Position numbers and translations under genes: made by a program
NCBI RefSeq assembly: GCF_001536065.1
Contig: NZ_CZVW01000008.1
Coordinates: 38,671-102,670 of the forward strand
Source of the DNA: Candidatus Chryseopegocella kryptomonas
Lineage (GTDB): Bacteria; Bacteroidota; Ignavibacteria; Kryptoniales; Kryptoniaceae
Direction: 5' to 3'
Length of the DNA: 64,000 nucleotides
Shown here: in pieces, positions 53,503 through 63,557 of the stretch
Numbering within the stretch: position 1 is the stretch's first letter
Layout: every line of letters starts with the position of its first letter
The notes under the pieces: model-generated
The model's database searches: none
What the model was told of the DNA's origin: nothing
What the model saw: the letters and a program-made list of their open reading frames with translations, nothing else

Positions 53503-55986
53503 TTAACCCGTTTGTTTTTCAATTTTTCCCATCACGACTTTGACTTTGCAAACCTCTCCTTTTTTGAAAACTGGCAATATATGATTCTGATATCTTTTTC
53601 CATTAATCCAGATTTCTTTAACACCTTTATTCACACCATCCGGGTTGTAAAATTCAATTTCATATCTTGCTCCACGATATAATCTACTAACTGAAAAACT
53701 TTTCCAGCTTGATGGCACACAAGGGTCAATCATTAATCCACCATAAGTCGGTCTAACGCCAAGCATGTATTCAACGACAGCTTTATAGAACCAATCGGAT
53801 GAGCCCGTAAGCCAGGAATGGCTTGCCTCCCCGTAAGTTTGATGATCAGGACTCGTTACATATTCGGAATAGACATATGGTTCCATTTTGTAAACATCAG
53901 CATCTGAAGCATTATTTAGAGGCAATGTAGCTTGATAGATTTGATAGGCTCTTTCGGCATTCCCCGCTATTAGCTCCGCAAGAAAAACCCAGCTTGCCAC
54001 ATGGTTGAAGATAGCACCATTTTCTTTTTTCCCCGGAACACATCTTGTTGCAAGACCAATTGTTGGATCTACTTTCGTGTATGGCGGATGTAAAATTTTT
54101 GGACCTTTTGGTGTGTCAAGATATTTTCTCACAGAATCAAGACATAAAAATTTTCTTTCTTCATCGGCAATTCCACTTATAACAGCCCAAGATTGTGGAT
54201 TAGCGAAAATTTTCCCCTCCCGATTTTTTGAAGACCCGAATGGAATTCCATCGTCTTTAAAACCACGAATGTACCACTTTCCATCCCAACAAAATTTGTT
54301 TATATTTTGCGAAATTTTTAAGTATAACTCAAGATAATTTTTAAGATAATTTTTGAAGCCAAGATAATTAAATAATTCAACCGCCTCTTTCAAAATATAC
54401 GCTAAAAATTCAGAGCCCCAAACAGTTTCACCTTTCCCTTTTAAGCCCACATAATCAAGTGTATCGTTCCAATCGCCACGACCGAATTTAACTAAACCAT
54501 GTTTTCCTAAGTTTGAAACAACATAATCTATGGCTTTAATCAAGTGTTGAAGCGCTGTGCCACTTCCACCGTCATAGTATTCTACCTTTTCATTCAAAAA
54601 TTTAAAATCACCTGTTTCTTTCAAATATGTAAAAATTCCAAATGCTAACCAAAGCGGTGTATCACTGTGTCCTGTTTTTTCGCCTGTTCGTGAAATTCTA
54701 AAAAAGTTATGAAGCATGCTCCCATCTTTGAACTGGTAAGAACAAACCTCAATTAATCTTTCCTTGACACGTTTTGGATTTGCTATCAATTCCCCAAATA
54801 TATCCTGCATCTGATCTCGCACCCCGGTTCCAAAAAGTAATCCACCGTGATAGTAGCCAGCGTTACGAGACATATCAAATGTAACGGCTATTTGATAGCG
54901 ATTCCAAATGTTGATGAAAAGATTCAACTTTTCATCTGGCGTTTTAACCTGTAAAGTTTGGAGATAATTTTCCCAGTAATTTTTTAAAGTTTCAAACTGT
55001 TTTTTAACAAAACCAATATCTCTAAACTTGCTTAGAAAATCCTGTGCCCGTTTAAAAGATTTTGAACCAGTTTTCAATCTTTCATTCGTGTGAAGCGACG
55101 GCTTATCAACAAGGAACATAAAGAATGTAAATTCTTTTTCTTCGTCCGCTTCAAGTTCAAGCGATGTTTGCAACACAGCACATGGATCGCCTGCGGTGAT
55201 CTCGGTATTGAAACATTTTCCATTTTCAACCGCTTCTGGATTTGCATTGCTTCTCCATCGTCCAATAAATGTTTCTTTATCTCCATCATACCCTTTAACA
55301 TCAAGCGAAGTTGAAAAAATTAGATAATAAGGCCAGGCGTGATTTGGTTGGGCTACGCTAACACCTTTATTTGTAACCCAGTATCTTCGCGTTGCAACTA
55401 TTGAATTTAAGCTTCTGTCAAAATAGACATCGGGAAAATGTTTATCATTAGGTTGATTTATCAAATCATTTAAAGCATTCCCCATAACTAGCTCAATATA
55501 AGCAAATATGTCAAGTTCCCTTCTCTCTTGTGTTAAGTTCTTAATCTTTACCAACCATATTTCAACATCATAATCCCGTGGGATAAAATAAGTAATTTCG
55601 CCTCTTAAACCAAGATTTTCAGTTGTTATCTTTGTATACCCAAGTCCGTGTCTGCATTCATAAAAATCGTAGTTTAGATCAAGCGTTGGAGCCCAGCTTA
55701 ATGAAAAATATCTTCCAAGTTTTTCATCCCTGACATAAACATATCTTCCAGGTTGATCCCAAGGCAAACAATTATATCTGTATCTCGTCAAGCGATTATC
55801 TCTTGGAGTTAAGTAAAAAGTGTATCCCCCACCCACATGGCTCACAAGCCCTGCGAGTTTTCCGTTCCATATATAATTCATCCAAGGTGCTGGAGTCCTT
55901 GGGTCAGTTATGACAAATTCTTTTCCATCTTCTGTAAAGTAACCATATTTATTGACTTGAAAAATTTTCATCTTTAATGAGTTCAT
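53503..55986 (-). CDS. GH94-type glycoside phosphorylase
   Basis: A protein of 827 aa of the cellobiose/chitobiose phosphorylase family, cytoplasmic (no signal). The N-terminal beta-sandwich opens YGYFTEDGKEFVITDP and contains SHVGGGYTFY. An (alpha/alpha)6 barrel follows with DQMQDIFG and the general acid Asp in GRGDWNDTLD. KENGAIFNHVASW and HQTYGEASHSWLTGSSDW line the phosphate site. It phosphorolyses a beta-linked disaccharide to a sugar 1-phosphate plus a monosaccharide. It starts at the stop of the lipid kinase gene (ATGA overlap). The disaccharide is not determined. Confidence 0.9.
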   Translation of the reverse strand: MNSLKMKIFQVNKYGYFTEDGKEFVITDPRTPAPWMNYIWNGKLAGLVSHVGGGYTFYLTPRDNRLTRYRYNCLPWDQPGRYVYVRDEKLGRYFSLSWAPTLDLNYDFYECRHGLGYTKITTENLGLRGEITYFIPRDYDVEIWLVKIKNLTQERRELDIFAYIELVMGNALNDLINQPNDKHFPDVYFDRSLNSIVATRRYWVTNKGVSVAQPNHAWPYYLIFSTSLDVKGYDGDKETFIGRWRSNANPEAVENGKCFNTEITAGDPCAVLQTSLELEADEEKEFTFFMFLVDKPSLHTNERLKTGSKSFKRAQDFLSKFRDIGFVKKQFETLKNYWENYLQTLQVKTPDEKLNLFINIWNRYQIAVTFDMSRNAGYYHGGLLFGTGVRDQMQDIFGELIANPKRVKERLIEVCSYQFKDGSMLHNFFRISRTGEKTGHSDTPLWLAFGIFTYLKETGDFKFLNEKVEYYDGGSGTALQHLIKAIDYVVSNLGKHGLVKFGRGDWNDTLDYVGLKGKGETVWGSEFLAYILKEAVELFNYLGFKNYLKNYLELYLKISQNINKFCWDGKWYIRGFKDDGIPFGSSKNREGKIFANPQSWAVISGIADEERKFLCLDSVRKYLDTPKGPKILHPPYTKVDPTIGLATRCVPGKKENGAIFNHVASWVFLAELIAGNAERAYQIYQATLPLNNASDADVYKMEPYVYSEYVTSPDHQTYGEASHSWLTGSSDWFYKAVVEYMLGVRPTYGGLMIDPCVPSSWKSFSVSRLYRGARYEIEFYNPDGVNKGVKEIWINGKRYQNHILPVFKKGEVCKVKVVMGKIEKQTG

Positions 55987-56936
55987 TTGTTTGATATAAC
56001 TTCAATGGCAGATGGAATCATTGTGATTTTTATCCATCTTAATTCTGTTCCAAGAATTTCACCATCAGCATGCATTGTTAAGTTTGAATTTGAGCGAACT
56101 TCAATTTCTTTTGCTTTGAACATTCTAACTTCTGGATAATTTGTGTGCTTACCTTTTAAAACAGTTGGCAAAACTTGAAGTATTCTAAAAATTGAAAGGT
56201 CATTTACAAGGCAAACATCAAATAGTCCATCGTTAATTCTGGCATCTGGAGTGAGAAGAAAACCACCGCCGGCAGATGCACCATTCCCAATCGCAACCAA
56301 AAAAATTTTATCCTTTATCAATTTTCCATCAATGTAAACTTCCATCTCAGGTGTCTCATATTTTGAAAGGGTTCTGAATATTGAAAGCAAATAAAGTGGA
56401 ATACCACGCAAATGCTTTATTTTTCTACTTTCATTTGCGACCATTGCATCAAAACCAATTCCAACACCATTTATAAAGAATCTTTCATAAAAATTCCCAC
56501 TGTAATCAGAATAGCGGATTAATCCAACATCAGAGGTTGTGATTTTTCTTCGCTTTAAGGATTCAATTGCAAGCTTAATTTTAAATGGTTTTAAATTCAA
56601 CATTTTTGCAAAATCATTTCCAGAGCCAATAGGAATTACGCCAAGCAATTTTTCATTGCTACTTTGAAGAATTCCATTTACAACTTCATTCACAGTCCCA
56701 TCACCACCAGCTGCAACAACAAGTTCAGCATTTGTTTCTTTTGCAATTTGTATTGCCTCGCCCGGAGCCGTTGTCAATTGAAATTTTTCAATTTGCTTTA
56801 AAAACTTAGCATAGTGTGCGATTTTATGATAAAGTTTTGCTCCTTTCCATCTTCCTGCAAACGGGTTTAAAACAATATGTGTCTTCAAATCATTTCCAAG
56901 GGCAAACCATTTTGACAAAATAAATTTGTACGCCAA
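55983..56936 (-). CDS. Diacylglycerol/lipid kinase family protein (YegS/DgkB-like)
   Basis: A protein of 317 aa. The N-terminal catalytic domain has IVLNPFAGRWKG and the nucleotide loop AAGGDGTVNEVVNG; IGSGNDFAKML follows. The C-terminal beta-sandwich is present. The family phosphorylates diacylglycerol or related lipids and occurs in most bacteria of this superphylum. It lies 14 nt after the DapB-like gene and overlaps GH94 by 4 nt. Confidence 0.9.
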   Translation of the reverse strand: MAYKFILSKWFALGNDLKTHIVLNPFAGRWKGAKLYHKIAHYAKFLKQIEKFQLTTAPGEAIQIAKETNAELVVAAGGDGTVNEVVNGILQSSNEKLLGVIPIGSGNDFAKMLNLKPFKIKLAIESLKRRKITTSDVGLIRYSDYSGNFYERFFINGVGIGFDAMVANESRKIKHLRGIPLYLLSIFRTLSKYETPEMEVYIDGKLIKDKIFLVAIGNGASAGGGFLLTPDARINDGLFDVCLVNDLSIFRILQVLPTVLKGKHTNYPEVRMFKAKEIEVRSNSNLTMHADGEILGTELRWIKITMIPSAIEVISNK

Positions 56937-56950
56937 TTTTTTAACTCTCT

Positions 56951-57961
56951 TTATATTTTTAAATAACCATGTGGCAATCCTATATCAGCCATTGTCAAGA
57001 GTCCCGGTCTTGCGTTGAAAATCAAATAAGCAGAATTAATCAAGCTTGCAACTGTGGCTGTATCTCCGAACACTCCGTTTAAAATTTTCATTTTTATCGG
57101 TGGTTCGCCGTCAATGTAAACTGCATCATAATCTTTATGATCGCCAACGAACATTTTTAAATCAAGCGTGATAACCTCTTTACCATCTTTATATCCAACA
57201 GCCGTGTGATGAATCCCGGCTACTCTTCCTTTTTGAATTGTCAGATATTCCGTCTGCAAACTTCTTTTTGTGACAATCGGCTCTAATTCTTCTTCAACTT
57301 CATCAAGTTGTATATTCAAAATATAAGCCAAAAACTGCAATGATTCAACAAGTCCAATATGTCCGAACTTTCCAGTTGCTTTTTTCTCCTTAAATTCGCC
57401 AACTTTCAAACCAGCCCCAATTTTCAACTGCAACGGCAACCTTCTTTTTGAAGCATTTACAACTCTTTCAACTCTTATTTTCTTAACACTTGTGCAAACC
57501 TGTGTTAAAACGGCTGGCAAAACATCCATAACAAATCCAGGATTCACACCTGTCCCAAGAACCCTGACTTTAAATCTTCTTGCGAGATTATCAATTTCTT
57601 GTGCGATTTGCGTGTTCCTAAACCACGGGAAAAATAACTCTTCCGTTGAAGAAACTATGTTAAGTTTTAATTTTATAAGTTCAACAAGCTGTTCCTTAAC
57701 ATCGCTCATAAATGATGTTGTCGTGTGAAAAACAAGATCAACTTTGTTTTTTCTCAAAATGCTTCTGATGTCATCAACAACAGTTATTCCAAGATTTTCA
57801 ACCCCGATCAATTCTCCAAGGTCTTTACCAACCTTTGCAGGATGAATATCCACAGCGCCAACAAGATTAATCCTATCGCTATGCTTTTGAATGATTGTCT
57901 TGGCACATAATTGTCCGATTGGACCGAGACCAAATTGAACTGCGTTAATTTTTTTCTTCAT
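56951..57961 (-). CDS. DapB-like NAD(P)-dependent dehydrogenase (2,4-diaminopentanoate dehydrogenase-like)
   Basis: A protein of 336 aa. The N-terminal Rossmann domain, with VQFGLGPIGQ and VDIHPAKVGKDLGELIG, is of the dihydrodipicolinate reductase type. FHTTTSFMSDVKEQL and GVNPGFVMDVLP match the 2,4-diaminopentanoate dehydrogenase-like branch, which acts on amino acids rather than dihydrodipicolinate. A true DapB would have a shorter C-terminal domain. The substrate is unknown. It is next to the FAD-oxidoreductase/NanE/oxoprolinase cluster (21-nt gap), which suggests a shared catabolic pathway. Confidence 0.75.
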   Translation of the reverse strand: MKKKINAVQFGLGPIGQLCAKTIIQKHSDRINLVGAVDIHPAKVGKDLGELIGVENLGITVVDDIRSILRKNKVDLVFHTTTSFMSDVKEQLVELIKLKLNIVSSTEELFFPWFRNTQIAQEIDNLARRFKVRVLGTGVNPGFVMDVLPAVLTQVCTSVKKIRVERVVNASKRRLPLQLKIGAGLKVGEFKEKKATGKFGHIGLVESLQFLAYILNIQLDEVEEELEPIVTKRSLQTEYLTIQKGRVAGIHHTAVGYKDGKEVITLDLKMFVGDHKDYDAVYIDGEPPIKMKILNGVFGDTATVASLINSAYLIFNARPGLLTMADIGLPHGYLKI

Positions 57962-57982
57962 TTTTTCATTCCCTTTTTGTTT

Positions 57983-59341
57983 TTAGATATTTCCACGTGC
58001 TTTTAATTTTTCTTTTATGATTTCATAAGGAACTTTTCTCACCTCACCATCATAAGCCAGGGATAAACTTGCAACAACTCCCGCTGCTTCACCTGTTGCA
58101 GCTGATGTCGCTTGAATTCTCAAAGCGGAATGACCTTCCCTCGTTGAAGATATACATTTCCCAGCAACTAAAAGATTATGTGCTTTTTTAACTATTAAAG
58201 CCCTTAACGGAATTTGGTAGTATTGACCTTCGGATAAATGCTCTAATCTTGAACTTTCACCCTTTTGACCATGTATGTCAATTCCATAACATGCACGAGC
58301 GATAGCATCGTCAAATTTTTTACCACTTAAAACATCATCACCGGTCATAATATATTCACCGATTGCCCTTCTTGTCTCTCTTACACCAACTTGAATTCCA
58401 GATTCAATTAAATAAGAATTTTCAAACCCGGGCACTTTTTGTCTCAAAAAATTATAAACACGCCACATTTGAACTCTTCCTGTTATCTCGGCACTTGTTA
58501 AGTCAAATGAACTTGTCCCATCAAGACCAAGTATATTTGTCGTGTTGAACGATGCTTCTCCTTCATCCGGAAGTGATGTAAAAAAGATGTATTCAATTTC
58601 TTCTGGAAGTAATCCGTTAACTTTTGCTTCCTCCACAAGATCAAAAAATCCACCAATTGATATAATTCTACCCGGGATATATTCACGTGATGACCAAGGG
58701 AAAAATTGTTCGGGTTTTTGTCTCACCAATTCAATAACTTTTTCAACATTTATTCCGCCAATTCTGAAAAACAAAGTCATCGCCTGCGTTAAACCTGTTT
58801 TCTCATCTCCTTTCATCCACCCAGCATTTGCAAGATAAACAATATCTGCATCGCCTGTCGTATCAACAAAAACTTTTCCTCCAATGCGATAGAAACTTGA
58901 GCCATAATTCAAAATTAAAGATGTTAATTTCTTTTTTCTTCCAAGATATTCAAACTCAACTCCATACACGACAGCATGTCTTATGATTTCAACTCCAACT
59001 TCAACAAGCATCTCATTCACAACTTTTCTAAACGCCCACGCATTAAATCCATTATCAATCATTCCCCCTATCTCATCCATTCTTCTTGTTATCTCTTCAA
59101 AAATTCCGCCAACAAGTGGCTTAACTCTTCCATCAAATTCATCCATTATCCAGTATTTCATAAATGGTGAAACCATTCCCGCTGTTGACATTCCTCCCAT
59201 AAAACCGTATCTATCAATTAAAACAGTTCTTGCACCTTCACGAGCCGAAGCGATCGCTGAACAAACTCCTGCAATTCCTGCGCCAGCGACAACGACATCA
59301 AACTCGCCCAAATTTTTCAAATTTTTGAAAATTTTTCTCAT
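57983..59341 (-). CDS. FAD-dependent oxidoreductase (PF12831 type), paralog A
   Basis: A protein of 452 aa. The dinucleotide fold is VVVAGAGIAGVCSAIASA, then RTVLIDRYGFMGGMSTAGMV, typical of the FAD-dependent oxidoreductase PF12831 group. VFVDTTGDADIVYLANAGW and a C-terminal GKCISSTREGHSALRIQATSAA segment complete the FAD site. The reaction is unknown. It overlaps nanE by 4 nt and has a paralog (60027-61355) on the other side of nanE. Confidence 0.85.
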   Translation of the reverse strand: MRKIFKNLKNLGEFDVVVAGAGIAGVCSAIASAREGARTVLIDRYGFMGGMSTAGMVSPFMKYWIMDEFDGRVKPLVGGIFEEITRRMDEIGGMIDNGFNAWAFRKVVNEMLVEVGVEIIRHAVVYGVEFEYLGRKKKLTSLILNYGSSFYRIGGKVFVDTTGDADIVYLANAGWMKGDEKTGLTQAMTLFFRIGGINVEKVIELVRQKPEQFFPWSSREYIPGRIISIGGFFDLVEEAKVNGLLPEEIEYIFFTSLPDEGEASFNTTNILGLDGTSSFDLTSAEITGRVQMWRVYNFLRQKVPGFENSYLIESGIQVGVRETRRAIGEYIMTGDDVLSGKKFDDAIARACYGIDIHGQKGESSRLEHLSEGQYYQIPLRALIVKKAHNLLVAGKCISSTREGHSALRIQATSAATGEAAGVVASLSLAYDGEVRKVPYEIIKEKLKARGNI

Positions 59342-60036
59342 TCCAAATTTTTATTTGATATCGCTTCAACAAATCTTTGAACTATCAATCTTGGTCTCGT
59401 TATCGCAGAACCGACCACGACTGCATACGCCCCAAGTTCAAACATTCTTCTTGCTTGTTCAACAGTCCAAATACGCCCTTCTGCTATGACAGGTATGTTT
59501 AAAACTTTAACAAGTTGCTCAACAAGTTTAAAATCTGGTTCATATCTTTTAAATGAATTTCTTGTGTAAGAAGTATAACCAGAAAGAGTTGTCGCAACGA
59601 GATCAGCACCAAGTTCTGCTGATTTTACACCTTCTTCATAAGTTGAAACATCCGCAAGCAAAATCAAATTTTTAAACTCTTCTCTAACTTTTTTGAAAAA
59701 CTCATACCTGTTTTCTCTATTGGTTACATCAATTGCAACTATATCAGCACCAGATTCAATTATCTTTTCAACAGCATTAAAATCAGGTGTGATTAAAACA
59801 TCTCCATCTTGATATTTACCCTTTATCAAACCAATGACAGGGAGATTAACTTTTTCTTTAACTGCTTTTATATTTTCATAACCTTCAATTCTTACCCCGA
59901 CTGCGCCACCAAGTTCAGATGCCTTTGCAAATTCAACTATGAAATTAACACTTGCAAAAAGCCCGCTTTCATCAGGTTGACATGAAACGATCAATCCACC
60001 TCTTAACTTTTGCAAAATTTTATCTTTCAACTCCAT
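59338..60036 (-). CDS. nanE: N-acylmannosamine-6-phosphate 2-epimerase NanE
   Basis: A protein of 232 aa, a TIM barrel. GGLIVSCQPDESG is the NanE signature. The likely catalytic Lys72 (GLIKGKY) and Glu186 (VIAEGR) correspond to the residues established in the family. NanE converts ManNAc-6-P to GlcNAc-6-P in sialic acid or amino sugar catabolism, but no nanA, nanK or nagA/B is present in this window. It is coupled on both sides: a 10-nt overlap with the upstream FAD gene and a 4-nt overlap with the downstream one. The true substrate could differ. Confidence 0.88.
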   Translation of the reverse strand: MELKDKILQKLRGGLIVSCQPDESGLFASVNFIVEFAKASELGGAVGVRIEGYENIKAVKEKVNLPVIGLIKGKYQDGDVLITPDFNAVEKIIESGADIVAIDVTNRENRYEFFKKVREEFKNLILLADVSTYEEGVKSAELGADLVATTLSGYTSYTRNSFKRYEPDFKLVEQLVKVLNIPVIAEGRIWTVEQARRMFELGAYAVVVGSAITRPRLIVQRFVEAISNKNLE

Positions 60037-61355
60037 TCAAACTTAACTTTTGGTTTAAATTCTGTTAAGTCAATCTCGTTTTTAAATGCAAATGAAATTA
60101 TCTTTCCGATGTTTTCTGAACTTTTCATAACAAATGGGAATGAGTATAGAACAAACTTCAAATCTTCGCTTAAACCAGCACCTCTTCCAACAACGACAAG
60201 ATTTTTAATCTTTGTGATAAAAGACGAAAATGGAATGCGAATTATCATATTATCAAATTTTTTTACAGGTCTTACAAAACACGGGAAAATTTTTTCGCCT
60301 ATGACTGATATTTTAACAATACAGATTTCGTCTGTAAAACTTTTATCTTCAAAAACATCTTTTGATGTAAGGGTGTATAAAGAATTTAACCTGCGACTTT
60401 CGGTGAAATAAACTTGTGCTGGAAACATTGAAATTCTTGATTTCTCAAATGGCTTGAATTTTTTTAATTTTTCAAGGAGTGAATAAATTTTTAACTGCAA
60501 ATTTTCTTCTGCTTTGCTGATGGAAACAACATCGTTTGGCTCAATTTGAATTCTTTCTCCCCCGAAAACAAGTGAGTGATTTTTTAATGGCAATTCATAA
60601 ACAGCAAGTTTTAAATCATCTATATTGATAACATAAGCGTGATAAACTCCACGCTCAAAATTTTCACTTTCAACAACTTCACATATAATTTGGTCATCTT
60701 TTGCTTCAAAATTGCAATTGTTCAAAACAAAATTGTAAGTCGCATAAGATTCAACCTGAACTGTAAAACTTTCATCAATTGAATTGAAGAGATTACAATT
60801 TCCCGTCGCATCTACAAAATATCTTGCTTTAATCTCAATCAATCCTTCTTTCCCAAAGACATAAATTGATTTGACTTTATCTCCTTGCAAATTTGCCCGA
60901 ACAAATGAAGCGTGAAATAGACAATCAACATTAAAATCAATCAAAAGTTCAAGAAGTGTAAATTTAAATTTTTCAAAATCAAACGGAATTATAGCACCAG
61001 AAATTTTTAGCGGGTCAGGGAGTAAATTCTCTGGAATCGCTTGATTTTTCAAAAGATATTTGATAAAAGTTGAAAAAATTGGAAATTGAATGATTTCTGG
61101 ATGTTCGCCTTGTTCATCTGAAATTAATAACTCTGAAAAATTTCTCTGAAATGTGAAAACTCTCAATGGATAACCAAACGATGTCGCTATAAGACCTCCG
61201 ACAAATCCATATTTCTCAACGAGTAAAGTTTTAAGCCCGTTGCTTGCACAAGTTAAAGCAGTTATAATTCCACTCAATCCACCTCCTACAACCGCAACAT
61301 CTGTTTCAATAGTGTTAACTTTTTTATGCGTTTTTAAAATTGTTTTTTCCTTCAC
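60027..61355 (-). CDS. FAD-dependent oxidoreductase (PF12831 type), paralog B
   Basis: A protein of 442 aa. VAVVGGGLSGIITALTCASNG and LLVEKYGFVGGLIATSFG form the FAD site, the same opening as paralog A. YFVDATGNCN and a C-terminal LVVVGRGAGLSEDLKF segment match the family. The middle differs strongly from paralog A, so a different substrate is likely. It overlaps the oxoprolinase-like gene by 4 nt and nanE by 10 nt. Confidence 0.82.
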   Translation of the reverse strand: MKEKTILKTHKKVNTIETDVAVVGGGLSGIITALTCASNGLKTLLVEKYGFVGGLIATSFGYPLRVFTFQRNFSELLISDEQGEHPEIIQFPIFSTFIKYLLKNQAIPENLLPDPLKISGAIIPFDFEKFKFTLLELLIDFNVDCLFHASFVRANLQGDKVKSIYVFGKEGLIEIKARYFVDATGNCNLFNSIDESFTVQVESYATYNFVLNNCNFEAKDDQIICEVVESENFERGVYHAYVINIDDLKLAVYELPLKNHSLVFGGERIQIEPNDVVSISKAEENLQLKIYSLLEKLKKFKPFEKSRISMFPAQVYFTESRRLNSLYTLTSKDVFEDKSFTDEICIVKISVIGEKIFPCFVRPVKKFDNMIIRIPFSSFITKIKNLVVVGRGAGLSEDLKFVLYSFPFVMKSSENIGKIISFAFKNEIDLTEFKPKVKFEWS

Positions 61356-63553
61356 TTTCTTGCCTCTGCAATTATTATCACTTTTTCATCAATTAATTCC
61401 GAACTTTTTATTTCTGTTCTTGCAACCGCAATCATTTGCTCTTTGAACATAACACCCGTTAAATCAACAATTTTATGCCCGAAAATTAAAAACACATCTG
61501 GAGCGATCGCTCCAGCATCACCATATATTGTCAAGAAATCAATCACATTTACCAAATCTTTTTCAAATTTTTCAATGTCAGTTTCAATTATTTCAGCATC
61601 TTGAAGTTGAAGTTTTATATTTCCTTCAAGGTCAAAAACTTTGACTGGTTTAATTTTGTCTTTAAAAATGAAAAATTTTTTTCGCTCAATTTCCGCACCA
61701 AAAACTTTGTAAAATCTGTTCTGCGCAATTATCTTAACCTCAACATTTGCTCCATCTTTTGCGAATCTGTCAAGCAATGGCTTAAATGTCTTTTTAGCAA
61801 TCTCTGTCAATTCAACTTCTGAAATAATTCGTTTCTTCAACTCACCCTCTTTCAGGTCTGGCACTCCCGTTGCTATGGCTGTAACCCTTTTCGTTTGTCT
61901 GTCAATTTCAATTGCAACTTGAATTGAATCAGGTTTTGCGCCCATCTTTAAAATTGAAGAGATAACATCATTTCTCAATTTCAAAATATCTTGCTCCGTT
62001 GGATTTGGAATAACCCTTTCAACAGTTTCTCTTATAATTCCGAGAGCGACACCAATGGCAGAGATAACTTCTGCATTTTCCGCAATTTTATATTCCATGT
62101 TTAACTTTTTCGCAAGATAAGGGACGATTACTTCCGCACCACCACCTCCACCAATCAAAGTGATAATTGATGGATTAAGTTTATATTCTTTGATTAAACC
62201 AGTGATAACTTCCTTAACTTTTTCAACAGCGATGTCAAGTATATTTTTTGCAATTTCTTCGGGTGGTTTATTCATTAACTTTGAAAGTTTAGCGAAAACT
62301 TTTTCAACGGATTTGAAATTTCCTTTGCTATATGCTTTATCGCTTACAATTTTCAAAAAGTTTGCTGCGTCCGTGGTTGTCAAAGCAAATTCTGGTTTGT
62401 TAAGATTTTTTCGCTTTATGGCGAGATAATTTGATGGGTCACCTGTCTTCGGCTGAATCAAAACAAATTCAATATCATCAAAATTTTCGGGCTCTGAAAA
62501 AGCAACATACTTTAAACCCGCAATGTGAGCGCTTCTCGGTCCGACATCAATTATGCTTTTGAAATTTTCTGAAAGACGAACCATTGACCCGCCTGCAATC
62601 CCAACGGTCCTAACATCAAGAGTTTTCAAATATAGCCTGTTACCACCAATTTCTGCTGTTTTTACAATTGGTCTTCCATTCCTTATCACGGATATATCTG
62701 TGCTTGTTCCACCAACTTCAATGAAAATTCCATCAACAACTTTGACATACATAAGAGCTGAAGCAACACCAGCAGATGGACCTGAAAGAATAGTTAAAAT
62801 TGGTCTTTTCGCCATCTCTTCAATGCTCATTATACCACCGTCGCTTCTCATAATCATAAGTGGTGCAGTAATTCCTGACTCAATTACACTTCGCTTTGTC
62901 ATTTCCGCAGTTTCAATCATCTTTGGCAACATACTTGCATTTACAACCGCAGTTCTCGTCCTAACTCTCAAACCATACAACTGTGAAATTGAAGATGCCG
63001 TCGTTCCAGTAAAACCCATACTTTGTATAAGCTCAAGAGTTTTATCTTCTTTACTTGGATCATCAACTCCAAAAGCTTCACTTACTACAAAAACTTCAAC
63101 TCCTTTTGCAATCAAACTTTTTATCTTGTCTTTAATCTCATCAATAAAATTTTCTTGCTCAAAAATTTTTGAATCAACGAAAATATGTTCAGTTTCTATA
63201 AATTTTCCATTTCCAAGCGGAACTTTGCCGATGTTAGTTTCACCTCTTGCTCTGACCGAATCAAGTCCAGTCCCCATACCGATTATGCCAACTTTTGCGA
63301 CATCTCCTTCAAGAAGTGCATTCGTTGCCTGTGTAGTGCTGTGGGCTATGAGGACGACCTGTTCTGGTTTAATTCCCCCATTTTTTAAAACTTCTCTCAT
63401 CGCTTGAATTACACCGAGAGCGACGCCTTCTCGTGCATGGTGTGTTGTTGGAACACAACTTTTTGAAATTATCTCAAGCGTATCCACATCAATTGCAACG
63501 GCGTGCGTAAAAGTCCCGCCAACATCAATTCCTATTTTCACCTTTCTCATCAT
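61352..63553 (-). CDS. Hydantoinase/oxoprolinase-family ATPase (HyuA-like)
   Basis: A protein of 733 aa. The N-terminus KIGIDVGGTFTHAVAID is the actin-like ATPase start of the HyuA/oxoprolinase A family. HSTTQATNALLEGD, RSDGGIMSIEE, SGPSAGVASAL and VEVGGTSTDI-like segments follow, with LIGGGGGAEVIV near the end. Members hydrolyse ATP to open cyclic amides (5-oxoproline, hydantoins) or work in acetone carboxylase-like systems. The partner subunit (HyuB) is not seen here, though it could lie outside. It heads the cluster inside this window. Confidence 0.85.
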   Translation of the reverse strand: MMRKVKIGIDVGGTFTHAVAIDVDTLEIISKSCVPTTHHAREGVALGVIQAMREVLKNGGIKPEQVVLIAHSTTQATNALLEGDVAKVGIIGMGTGLDSVRARGETNIGKVPLGNGKFIETEHIFVDSKIFEQENFIDEIKDKIKSLIAKGVEVFVVSEAFGVDDPSKEDKTLELIQSMGFTGTTASSISQLYGLRVRTRTAVVNASMLPKMIETAEMTKRSVIESGITAPLMIMRSDGGIMSIEEMAKRPILTILSGPSAGVASALMYVKVVDGIFIEVGGTSTDISVIRNGRPIVKTAEIGGNRLYLKTLDVRTVGIAGGSMVRLSENFKSIIDVGPRSAHIAGLKYVAFSEPENFDDIEFVLIQPKTGDPSNYLAIKRKNLNKPEFALTTTDAANFLKIVSDKAYSKGNFKSVEKVFAKLSKLMNKPPEEIAKNILDIAVEKVKEVITGLIKEYKLNPSIITLIGGGGGAEVIVPYLAKKLNMEYKIAENAEVISAIGVALGIIRETVERVIPNPTEQDILKLRNDVISSILKMGAKPDSIQVAIEIDRQTKRVTAIATGVPDLKEGELKKRIISEVELTEIAKKTFKPLLDRFAKDGANVEVKIIAQNRFYKVFGAEIERKKFFIFKDKIKPVKVFDLEGNIKLQLQDAEIIETDIEKFEKDLVNVIDFLTIYGDAGAIAPDVFLIFGHKIVDLTGVMFKEQMIAVARTEIKSSELIDEKVIIIAEARK

Positions 63554-63557
63554 ATTG

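Noticed and set aside
56951..57961. dapB (4-hydroxy-tetrahydrodipicolinate reductase)
   Set aside because: Only the N-terminal domain type matches; the C-terminal half is longer and resembles diaminopentanoate dehydrogenase-like proteins.
62553..63407. 284-aa open frame on the + strand
   Set aside because: It is the antisense shadow of the HyuA-like gene and has no family features; strong domain matches lie on the minus strand.
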